This document shows, one piece after another, positions 1-5,875 of a stretch of 7,162 bases of DNA. The notes under the pieces were generated by a model. The model was not told where the DNA came from, made no database searches, and saw only the letters and a program-made list of their open reading frames with translations. The stretch comes from JBHIDJ01 sp046760105. Its GTDB lineage: Bacteria; Pseudomonadota; Gammaproteobacteria; Acidiferrobacterales; SPGG2. Made by a program: the position numbers and the translations under genes. The DNA lies in the NCBI GenBank assembly GCA_046760105.1, contig JBHIDJ010000147.1, positions 1-7,162 of the forward strand, read 5' to 3'. Numbering within the stretch: position 1 is the first letter of the stretch; each line of letters opens with the position of its first letter.

Positions 1-1041
1 CACTGCTCGCGCAAACTCTTCCGTCTGTGCCGTGCCGCCGAGGTCTGGCGTGTGATACGAGGAGTCAGCGAGCACGGTGTCGACAGCCCTCTGCAAGTGC
101 TTTGAAGCAGTGATCAATTCCGACCTATCACGTCGCGCGCCGAGCCAGTCAAACAACATGCTGGCCGATAACATCAACGCCGTTGGGTTGGCAACACCTT
201 GACCCGCGATATCCGGCGCCGAGCCGTGCACGGCCTGTGCCACCAAGTGTTCGTCACCAACATTCACGGCGGCGGCAAGACCCAACCCTCCAGCAAGTTC
301 TGCTGCTTCGTCCGATAAAATGTCGCCGTACATGTTGGTGGTGACCACAACATCAAACGCTGCGGGTTTACGAATAAGCATGGCTGCCAGAGCGTCTACG
401 AAGAACTCATCGACGGTCACATCGGGAAAGCGCTCGGCAACTGCTAGCACCTCCCTCCGGAAAAGGCCATCCGTGAGCTTCAACACATTAGCTTTGTGGA
501 CCATGGTCAACGTCTTACGCCGTCGTTGCGCAAGCTCGAAGGCGACCATGGCGATGCGGCGACAGCCGGCAACAGAAATCTTACGTATCGCGATCGCGAT
601 GTCCTCGCTCGGCTGGAACTCACCGCTCCCCGCGAACATGTTGCGATCAGCGTAAAAACCCTCCGTGTTCTCGCGCACAACAACCAAGTCCATGTCCGGC
701 GTTTTTGCCGGCACGCCGGGCCGCCCGTAACTCGGCCGGATGTTGGCATAAAGGTCGAGCTGTTTACGGATTTGGGCGGACGGATTAATCCCGCCTTGCT
801 GGTGTGGTGGATATGCGTGAGTCGAGACCGGCCCCAGGATCACGCCATCCACCTCGCGCACCCGATCCAACACATCGCCGGGCAAAGTCGTGCCCTCGTT
901 TGAGAGCGTGGAAAGGCCAATATCCCGCTCAATCATTTCCAGCCCGAGGTCAAATCGACCATTCAAGGCGTCAAGTGCTATGCGGGTTGCCCGGCTAATC
1001 TCGGGGCCAATACCGTCTCCCGGTAAGATCAAGATACGAAT
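1..1041 (-). CDS. Isocitrate/isopropylmalate dehydrogenase family protein (3' end cut by window edge)
   Basis: I translated the complement strand by hand. It is open from the window edge to position 1041, giving 347 residues, so only a short C-terminal tail is missing. The protein belongs to the NAD(P)-dependent beta-decarboxylating dehydrogenases, which oxidise and decarboxylate 2-hydroxy acids such as isopropylmalate, isocitrate, homoisocitrate or tartrate in the cytosol. Visible motifs are the N-terminal LPGDGIGPE (about 6-14), the substrate loop with S88, R92 and R102 (RKQLDLYANIRP), VRENTEGFY (122-130), the catalytic lysine K183 in HKAN, metal-binding D216, D240 and D244 (NMYGDILSDE), and the cofactor loop HGSAPDIAG (272-280). 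The Asp-Ile pair at 277-278 points to NAD rather than NADP. The exact substrate is unclear; the Ser/Arg loop looks more isocitrate-like than LeuB-like. The start is placed at an ATT codon 8 nt after GAGGAGG, because an in-frame TAA lies just upstream and no ATG or GTG is nearby. It is transcribed divergently from the Mo-hydroxylase gene. Confidence 0.93.
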   Translation of the reverse strand, partial: MRILILPGDGIGPEISRATRIALDALNGRFDLGLEMIERDIGLSTLSNEGTTLPGDVLDRVREVDGVILGPVSTHAYPPHQQGGINPSAQIRKQLDLYANIRPSYGRPGVPAKTPDMDLVVVRENTEGFYADRNMFAGSGEFQPSEDIAIAIRKISVAGCRRIAMVAFELAQRRRKTLTMVHKANVLKLTDGLFRREVLAVAERFPDVTVDEFFVDALAAMLIRKPAAFDVVVTTNMYGDILSDEAAELAGGLGLAAAVNVGDEHLVAQAVHGSAPDIAGQGVANPTALMLSASMLFDWLGARRDRSELITASKHLQRAVDTVLADSSYHTPDLGGTAQTEEFARAV

Positions 1042-1150
1042 GGTTTATACCTCCTCAATGTAAGCGCGGAGCAACAGAACGCTTAAGTAGCGCTTTGTGC
1101 AGTGTCGGCTGTTATTATACCGGCGCTTAGAAAAATAACTTTGGTACGTC
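1042..1150. promoter_or_regulatory. Divergent promoter/operator region
   Basis: This 109-bp gap separates two genes pointing away from each other, so it should hold promoters for both. On the minus strand there is a perfect TATAAT at 1119-1114, well placed for the dehydrogenase gene with a leader of about 65 nt, but no convincing -35 hexamer. On the plus strand I see no convincing promoter and only a weak Shine-Dalgarno sequence before 1151. The pentamer CGCTT occurs at 1080, 1091 and 1124 (spacings 11 and 33 bp), with an inverted AAGCG at 1062. AAGCGC (1062-1067) and GCGCTT (1090-1095) form a perfect 6-bp inverted repeat. These could be operator half-sites. Regulation is inferred only from this arrangement. 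Confidence 0.4.
1050..1056 (-). promoter_or_regulatory. Strong Shine-Dalgarno sequence that decides an ATT start
   Basis: On the minus strand GAGGAGG is followed by 8 nt and then ATT CGT ATC TTG, reading M-R-I-L-I-L-P-G-D-G. An in-frame TAA lies 3 nt before the ATT, so translation cannot start upstream. The next plausible codon, TTG at 1032-1030, would be 17 nt from the Shine-Dalgarno sequence, which is too far. ATT is therefore the best start. Confidence 0.7.
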
Positions 1151-3472
1151 ATGGAAAAATACGGCATCGGTCAGGCCGTACGCCGCAAGGAGGATGTTCG
1201 TTTCCTCACCGGTCACGGCCGCTACATCGACGACATCGAACTCGAAGGTATGGCGCACGGTTTCGTGCTGCGCTCGCCCTATGCGCATGCGCGCATCACG
1301 GCAATCGACACGGCCGCCGCCGTCGCCACACCGGGCGTGCTCTTTGTATTGACTGGCGCCGACTGGCAGGCCGCCGGCCTTGGTGACTTGCCCACGCGCA
1401 CGCGCGCCAAACATCCGGACGGCTCGCCAGTCACCGCACCGCCGCGGCCGGCGCTGGTCACTGACCAGGTGCGTTTCGTCGGTGATGCTGTTGCCTTCAT
1501 CGTCGCGGAGACGCTGGAAGCGGCCAAGGATGCCGCCGAGCTGATCGACATCGAGTACGACCCGCTGCCGACAGTGGCCGATGTCGCGGCAGCCCTCGAG
1601 CCGGGGGCGCCATTAGTGTGGGATCACATACCGAGTAATCTCTGCGTCGATTTTGAAGCCGGGGACAAAGCAGCGGTCGACGCGGCGTTTTCCAGTGCTG
1701 ATCGTACCGTTTCTGTCGATCTCCTGAATAATCGCGTCATTGCGGCGGCGATCGAGCCGCGTGGTGCTATCGGTCAGTACGACCCTCGGGAAGAAAAATT
1801 CACGCTCATTTCCAACTCGCAGAATATTCACACAGCACGCAACCAACTCGCGGAAAAGATCTTTCACGTACCAAAGGAAAAGATTCGCCATGTGGCTTAC
1901 GATGTCGGCGGTGGGTTCGGCGGCAAGAACGCGCTGTACTCCGAGCACGCGCTCGTGCTGTTCGCCGCGCAGCGGCTCAGTCGACCGGTCAAGTGGATCA
2001 GCGACCGCAGCGAAGCCTTTACTGCTGACAACCACGGTCGCGCTCAGCGAAGTCGCGCCGAGCTTGCGCTCGATACCGAAGGACGTTTTCTGGCGCTACG
2101 AGTATCGACCATCGGCGATATCGGCGCCTACGTGGCATCGGTCGGTCCATTCACGCCGACAGCCGGTACCGTGAGAACGCAGGGCGGCCTCTACCGCATC
2201 CCGGCCATCCACTTTGAAGCTAAAGCAGTGTTTACCAATACCGCACCGATCGATCCGTACCGCGGAGCCGGGCGCCCGGAAGCGACCTATCAGATCGAGC
2301 GTGCAGTTGATCTAGCGGCGATAGAACTCGGCATGGACCCGGCGGAGTTACGCAAGCACAACCTGATCCGCCGTTCCGATCTGCCCTACAAGACAGGTGT
2401 AGGTTTAGAGATCGATTCCGGTGATTTCGAGCGGATGTTCGAACGTGCGCTCGAGCTAGCGCGTTGGGACAGCTTTCCAGAGCGCGCAGCTGCCACCCGC
2501 GCTGGCGGTCGCCGCCGCGGCATCGGCGTGGCCACTTATCTCGGGCTTACCGGCGGGATGCGCCAGGAGTATGCGGCGCTCAGGTTCGAGCGTAAGGGCA
2601 ACGTCACCGTAGCCGTCGGCGGTGAGTCAGTCGGAACCGGTCATGAAACGACACTCCCGCAGATTGTCGCCGATCGCCTCGGCATCCCGCTCGAGCATAT
2701 TCGCCACCGCCAGGCGGACACCGACGCCACGCCTGTTGGCAGCGGGCACGGAGGTTCGCACGGGCTCGAGCTAATCGGCTCGGCCGTCGCCACCGCAGCC
2801 GACAAGGTGATCGAAAAGGGCAAGCAGGTTACCAGTAACCTGCTGGAAGCAGCGGTCGCTGACATCAGCTTTGCCAACGGAGTCTTCAGCATTTCTGGCA
2901 CAGATCGCTCGGTGTCCATCGATGAGGTAATCGCTGCCTCTTTCGATCCATCGCGCCTACCGCCGGGTCTCGATGTCGATGTTACTTATGAGGACCAGCG
3001 CTTGAGCTGCCCCACAGGTTGTCATGTTGCTGAAGTCGAAGTTGATCCGGAGACGGGTGTCGTACGAATTGTCGACTATACGGTGGTGAGCGACTTTGGC
3101 GCGATCATCAACCCCATGATCGTTGATGGACAGGTCATGGGCGCTACCACCCAGGGTATCGGACAGGCACTATTGGAAGACGTTGTGTACGACGAGGACA
3201 GCGGACAGTTGCTCACCGGCTCGTTCATGGACTATTGTCTCCCACGCGCCGGCGACTTGCCAAACTTGAAAACGGACTTATACGAGGGGGCACCAACGTC
3301 GAGAAACCCATTAGGGGTCAAGGGTGCTGGCGAGGCCGGCTGCGGTGGCGCACCCCCGGCGGTGGTGAGTGCTGTCGTCTCTGCCCTCAAGGAGTACGGT
3401 GTGCGCCACATTGACATGCCGCTTACACCTTTGAGGGTCTGGCAAGCGCTTGCCGAGGGACGCAAGTCCTAA
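1151..3472 (+). CDS. Xanthine dehydrogenase-family molybdopterin-binding large subunit (form II CoxL-like)
   Basis: This 773-residue protein has the length and order of a molybdenum hydroxylase large subunit: an a/b hammerhead domain (about 18-130), then two Mo-cofactor binding domains (about 150-385 and 410-690). Key residues are visible. Q224 in NSQNIH matches the Gln near Mo, GGGFGGK lies at 253-259, the active-site loop reads PYRGAGR (369-375), and the probable catalytic glutamate is E728 in KGAGEAGCGG. The loop lacks the Cys of true CO dehydrogenases (AYRCSFR), so CO oxidation is unlikely. The family hydroxylates purines, aldehydes, N-heterocycles or aromatic thioesters, passing electrons through a 2Fe-2S subunit and an FAD subunit. 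Neither partner is encoded in this window. GTGHETT (495-501) replaces the GQGHETT often seen in the last domain. The ATG at 1151 has a poor Shine-Dalgarno sequence but gives the usual family N-terminus (GIGQAVRRKEDVRFLTG). The true substrate is unknown. Confidence 0.95.
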   Translation: MEKYGIGQAVRRKEDVRFLTGHGRYIDDIELEGMAHGFVLRSPYAHARITAIDTAAAVATPGVLFVLTGADWQAAGLGDLPTRTRAKHPDGSPVTAPPRPALVTDQVRFVGDAVAFIVAETLEAAKDAAELIDIEYDPLPTVADVAAALEPGAPLVWDHIPSNLCVDFEAGDKAAVDAAFSSADRTVSVDLLNNRVIAAAIEPRGAIGQYDPREEKFTLISNSQNIHTARNQLAEKIFHVPKEKIRHVAYDVGGGFGGKNALYSEHALVLFAAQRLSRPVKWISDRSEAFTADNHGRAQRSRAELALDTEGRFLALRVSTIGDIGAYVASVGPFTPTAGTVRTQGGLYRIPAIHFEAKAVFTNTAPIDPYRGAGRPEATYQIERAVDLAAIELGMDPAELRKHNLIRRSDLPYKTGVGLEIDSGDFERMFERALELARWDSFPERAAATRAGGRRRGIGVATYLGLTGGMRQEYAALRFERKGNVTVAVGGESVGTGHETTLPQIVADRLGIPLEHIRHRQADTDATPVGSGHGGSHGLELIGSAVATAADKVIEKGKQVTSNLLEAAVADISFANGVFSISGTDRSVSIDEVIAASFDPSRLPPGLDVDVTYEDQRLSCPTGCHVAEVEVDPETGVVRIVDYTVVSDFGAIINPMIVDGQVMGATTQGIGQALLEDVVYDEDSGQLLTGSFMDYCLPRAGDLPNLKTDLYEGAPTSRNPLGVKGAGEAGCGGAPPAVVSAVVSALKEYGVRHIDMPLTPLRVWQALAEGRKS

Positions 3473-3477
3473 GGCAC

Positions 3478-4011
3478 GTGTTCTCATCAATGGCTCGCGG
3501 GAAGGAAGATATAGACCAGCTTGCGCATGAAGCGCGACAGTTCCTCGCGAGCTTCAAGACCTTGCTAATGTCAACCGTAAGCGCTGAGGGAGCCCCCGAA
3601 GCAAGTTATGCACCTTTCGTGCGCATGGACGACGATTGCTTTTACATTTATGTCAGCCAACTATCCAAACACACGGCTAATATCGAAGCAACACGTACCA
3701 CGAGTATTTTATTCATAGAAGATGAACGTGACGCTCAACAACTCTTCGCACGCAAGCGCCTTACCTTTGACTGCCGTGCGGAGCTGATCGAGCGTGAGAG
3801 CGAGGACTGGAAATCGATCATGAAAATCTTTGAGAGAAGATTTGGCAATATCATGGAGATGATAAGGCCGCTACAGGATTTCAAGCTGTTTCGCATCCGG
3901 CCCCAGGGTGGCATCTATGTCAAAGGCTTCGCGCAAGCGTATCGGGTTAGCGGCGCAAAGCTCGATAGCTTCCAACATATTAGAACGTCAGGTACAAGTT
4001 CCAAGGGGTAA
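3478..4011 (+). CDS. HutZ-like haem-utilisation protein (PNPOx-fold split barrel) with altered C-terminus
   Basis: The 177-residue product resembles HutZ, a pyridoxamine-phosphate-oxidase-fold, usually dimeric protein linked to haem binding and breakdown in the cytosol. Family-like stretches are FKTLLMSTVSAEGAPEASYAPFV near the N-terminus, the SQLSKHTANIE segment, ARKRLTFDCRAELIERESEDW, RFGNIMEMIRPLQDF, and GGIYVKGFAQAYRVSGAKLD near the end. The length is close to Vibrio HutZ (about 176). It starts 5 nt after the stop of the Mo-hydroxylase gene, so co-transcription is likely. Either GTG at 3478 (AAGG four bases upstream) or ATG at 3490 could be the start. The last six sense codons (3991-4008) and the TAA stop lie inside a heptad-repeat array, so the tail GTSSKG is repeat-derived. 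In Vibrio HutZ the axial haem ligand (His170) sits in this C-terminal tail. Here only a His in FQHI remains nearby, so haem binding is doubtful. The domain call is firm; the function is less so. Confidence 0.88.
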   Translation: MFSSMARGKEDIDQLAHEARQFLASFKTLLMSTVSAEGAPEASYAPFVRMDDDCFYIYVSQLSKHTANIEATRTTSILFIEDERDAQQLFARKRLTFDCRAELIERESEDWKSIMKIFERRFGNIMEMIRPLQDFKLFRIRPQGGIYVKGFAQAYRVSGAKLDSFQHIRTSGTSSKG

Positions 4012-4180
4012 GATTCAAGGAATTCAGATTCAAGGTACAAGTAGCAAGATACAAGTCAAAGACGCGCCCCCCGGTAACTAAGTTCTTACTTGGATCTTGT
4101 ACCTTGAATCTTGTATCTCGCCTTATCTTGGAGTTCGGACGTGAAGTTTTAACTTGAAACTTGTATCTTGAAGCTTATAC
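3990..4180. repeat. Inverted array of degenerate 7-bp units (element 1)
   Basis: Left arm: CAAG (or TAAG) tetramers begin at 3995, 4002, 4009, 4016, 4031, 4038, 4045 and 4052. Successive starts are 7 bp apart except for one 15-bp step, and the three bases after each tetramer vary. Right arm: CTTG-type tetramers begin at 4089, 4096, 4103, 4110, 4117 (CTCG), 4127, 4153, 4160, 4167 and 4174 (CTTA), again mostly every 7 bp. The arms contain a perfect 16-bp inverted repeat, 4026-4041 with 4096-4111. The right-arm stretch 4103-4118 recurs at 4153-4168 with one mismatch. AGGTACAAGT occurs at 3990 and 4033, and AGATTCAAGG at 4011 and 4026. A unique core (about 4062-4088) includes a C-rich run. The period of 7 does not fit coding sequence, and in-frame stops are frequent. 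It could fold as a long imperfect hairpin or serve as a protein-binding array. No transposase or target duplication is evident. It also accounts for the whole gap between the hutZ-like and DUF2470 genes. Confidence 0.88.
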
Positions 4181-4191
4181 ATGTGGCGAGG

Positions 4192-4530
4192 ATGAACTCA
4201 GAAACTGACAACATGTCAGACGACACCCAGCAATCTGAAGCATATCGGTTATCGGAAGAAGAACGAGCCGCCATTGTCGAACACATGAATCAAGATCATA
4301 CTGACGCCCTGCTTCTTTATGCCCAGGTCTTCGGCGGCGCTCCGACCGCCTCTGCCGCGACGATGACGAGCATAGATTCGAACGGCATGGACCTGGAAGT
4401 TACGTCTGGCGAAGCAGTGAAGCTGATACGCATCGAGTTTGACCACCGACTCAGGAACCCGGGAGACGCGCGCCGAACACTTGTCGAAATGGCCAAGTCA
4501 GCGCGCGAAGCGGATGACCATGGCGCATGA
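4192..4530 (+). CDS. DUF2470 domain-containing small protein
   Basis: The core RLSEEERAAIVEHMNQDH followed by an ALLLY segment, then ATMTSIDSNGMDLEV and a C-terminal DARRTLVEMAK helix, match the DUF2470 domain. That domain forms the C-terminal part of HugZ-type haem-utilisation proteins and also occurs alone in small proteins. The conserved HMN-x-DH block is intact. The start is uncertain. ATG 4192 is used here. ATG 4213 would leave 14 residues before the core. A TTG at 4168 extends the frame, but it lies inside the heptad repeat and would encode repeat-derived residues. None has a well-spaced Shine-Dalgarno sequence. The gene follows a HutZ-type protein in the same strand and reading frame, separated only by the repeat array. 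The two proteins may act together, or they may represent a separated two-domain protein. No biochemical activity is established for the domain on its own. Confidence 0.85.
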   Translation: MNSETDNMSDDTQQSEAYRLSEEERAAIVEHMNQDHTDALLLYAQVFGGAPTASAATMTSIDSNGMDLEVTSGEAVKLIRIEFDHRLRNPGDARRTLVEMAKSAREADDHGA

Positions 4531-4570
4531 CGGTCGGCGCTGCCACCCCGCTAAAGATTAAAACTATGCT

Positions 4571-4579
4571 GGGGGAGAG
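4571..4579 (+). promoter_or_regulatory. Ribosome binding site for the alcohol dehydrogenase gene
   Basis: A purine-rich GGGGGAGAG lies 8 nt before the ATG at 4588, a good Shine-Dalgarno match. The start it selects gives the standard MDR-family N-terminus (FRAAVLHEVGKPL). An ATG at 4583-4585 between the two is out of frame and is ignored. No clear promoter is visible in the 57-bp gap after the DUF2470 gene, so read-through from upstream is possible. Confidence 0.65.
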
Positions 4580-4587
4580 CTAATGCT

Positions 4588-5694
4588 ATGGAATTTCGCG
4601 CTGCCGTTTTGCACGAAGTAGGAAAGCCACTTACGGTCGAGACCATACAAAGCACTTCGCTTAAGTCCGGCGATGCGCTCGTGCGCATTCACGCTGCAAG
4701 CATCTGTCACACCGACCTCGAGGTGATCGAAGGTGAGCTGAGCTACCCACTGCCGATGGTATTGGGTCACGAGGCGGCAGGGACGGTCGCCGAAGTCGGG
4801 GCTGATGTCGAGCACCCCGCGCCCGGGGATCATGTCGTGCTGTCGTGGAACCCGCATTGTGGCCATTGTTTCTACTGTGAGCATAACCAACCTATTCTGT
4901 GCGAACCCTATGTGCGTAACCGGGCAAAGGGGCTTCATTTCGACGGCACACACCGCCTTTCTCTTAATGGGAATCCGCTAAACATACTTATGTATTTGGG
5001 GGCCTTCGCCGAGTACTGTGTCGTGCCAGCACAAAGCGCCGTACGGGTGCCAGATGAAATGCCTTTCGATCGCGCCTGCCTGCTTGGGTGTGGTGTTATG
5101 ACCGGTTTTGGTGCGGCGACGCGCGTCGCGCCCGTGTCCTGCGGCTCAGCAGTCATGGTGATCGGCTGCGGCGCGATCGGGTTAAGCGCGGTGCAGGGTG
5201 CGCGCCTGGCAGGCGCCGTGGCAACCCTTGCCGTTGACCTTAACGAACAGAAACTCGAGCTCGCACGCTCCGTCGGCGCAACACATGTATGCAACCCGGA
5301 AAAAGACGATCCGGTTGCTGTAGCCAAGGTCATCACTAATGGTCGGGGCGCCGACTATGTCTTTGAATGTGCCGGGAGTAAGGCGACGTTTCGCACTTCA
5401 GTGCAGGCGGTGCGACCAGGCGGGCAGGTCGTGTGGCTCGGTAAGATCAACGTGAAAGAAGAGGTGAGCTTCCGCTGGGGTACGCTCATGGGTGAACGTC
5501 GCATCGTGCGCTCGAGCTATGGCGGCGCGCGCCCGCAGGAGGACTTTCCGAATCTGTCACGGGCGTATCTAAAGGGTAACCTGAAGCTCGACGAGCTTAT
5601 CACGCAGCGCATCGCGCTCGAGGACATTAACGATGGCTTCCGCGCCTTAAAACGAGGCGAGGCCATCCGTACCGTCATTGAGTTTGACAAGTAA
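4588..5694 (+). CDS. Zinc-dependent alcohol dehydrogenase (medium-chain MDR family)
   Basis: This 368-residue cytosolic enzyme would interconvert an alcohol and an aldehyde (or ketone) using NAD(H). The catalytic zinc ligands are C40 (SICHTDLE), H61 with E62 (GHEAAG) and C168 (LLGCGVMTGFGAA). The structural zinc is held by C91, C94, C97 and C105. The Rossmann motif GCGAIG lies at 193-198, and D217 at the end of the second strand favours NAD over NADP. The length and the presence of both zinc sites place it with class I/III-type and aryl-alcohol-type dehydrogenases; I cannot assign a substrate. It follows the DUF2470 gene on the same strand and converges with the PhyH gene downstream. Its last two codons and the TAA stop overlap the second heptad array: the TAA is the first three bases of a TAAGTAG unit. 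The protein otherwise looks complete, ending in RTVIEFDK. Confidence 0.95.
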   Translation: MEFRAAVLHEVGKPLTVETIQSTSLKSGDALVRIHAASICHTDLEVIEGELSYPLPMVLGHEAAGTVAEVGADVEHPAPGDHVVLSWNPHCGHCFYCEHNQPILCEPYVRNRAKGLHFDGTHRLSLNGNPLNILMYLGAFAEYCVVPAQSAVRVPDEMPFDRACLLGCGVMTGFGAATRVAPVSCGSAVMVIGCGAIGLSAVQGARLAGAVATLAVDLNEQKLELARSVGATHVCNPEKDDPVAVAKVITNGRGADYVFECAGSKATFRTSVQAVRPGGQVVWLGKINVKEEVSFRWGTLMGERRIVRSSYGGARPQEDFPNLSRAYLKGNLKLDELITQRIALEDINDGFRALKRGEAIRTVIEFDK

Positions 5695-5800
5695 GTAGCA
5701 AGCATCAAGTTACAAGCAGCAAGGAAAAAAGATAAAAACGAACTATTCCTGGCCTAGTACCGTTACTTGCTACTTGTTACTTTGAACTCGTTACTCGCAA
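5688..5800. repeat. Inverted array of degenerate 7-bp units (element 2)
   Basis: Left arm: TAAG at 5692, then CAAG at 5699, 5706, 5713 and 5720, exactly 7 bp apart, with an extra CAAG at 5688. Right arm: CTTG at 5766 and 5773, CTTT at 5780, and CTCG at 5787 and 5794, also exactly 7 bp apart, giving TACTTGN-like units. Stretch 5707-5723 pairs with 5766-5782 at 15 of 17 positions, and 5693-5702 is a perfect 10-bp inverted match to 5766-5775. The 10-mer AAGTAGCAAG is shared with element 1 (4039-4048). The central 42 bp are A-rich at first and unrelated to the core of element 1. The array sits in the convergent gap between the alcohol dehydrogenase and PhyH genes. No U-run follows the hairpin, so it is not a classical intrinsic terminator. 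Confidence 0.85.
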
Positions 5801-5875
5801 TACATACTAATCACGGATCACGACTCACGAAATGATAATGCAGGCGCGCATCCTTGGCGCCAACCCGTCGGTGCC

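Noticed and set aside
320..998. Several overlapping open frames on both strands, up to 135 codons
   Set aside because: They lie antisense to or out of frame with the dehydrogenase gene on the minus strand, which has clear family motifs throughout. The short products show no recognisable domain.
1084..1091. TAAGTAGC matching part of the heptad arrays
   Set aside because: A single 8-bp match with no 7-bp periodicity around it; best explained by chance.
1151..3472. Aerobic carbon monoxide dehydrogenase (coxL)
   Set aside because: The active-site loop reads PYRGAGR and lacks the Cys of the AYRCSFR motif needed for the Cu-Mo site.
3990..4180. CRISPR array
   Set aside because: The repeated unit is only 4 fixed bases with 3 variable ones and it inverts halfway. 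There are no long repeats or spacers and no cas genes.
3990..5800. The two arrays as terminal repeats of one composite transposon carrying the DUF2470 and alcohol dehydrogenase genes
   Set aside because: Each array is itself a complete inverted structure with its own core. No transposase or target-site duplication was seen, and the cores differ.
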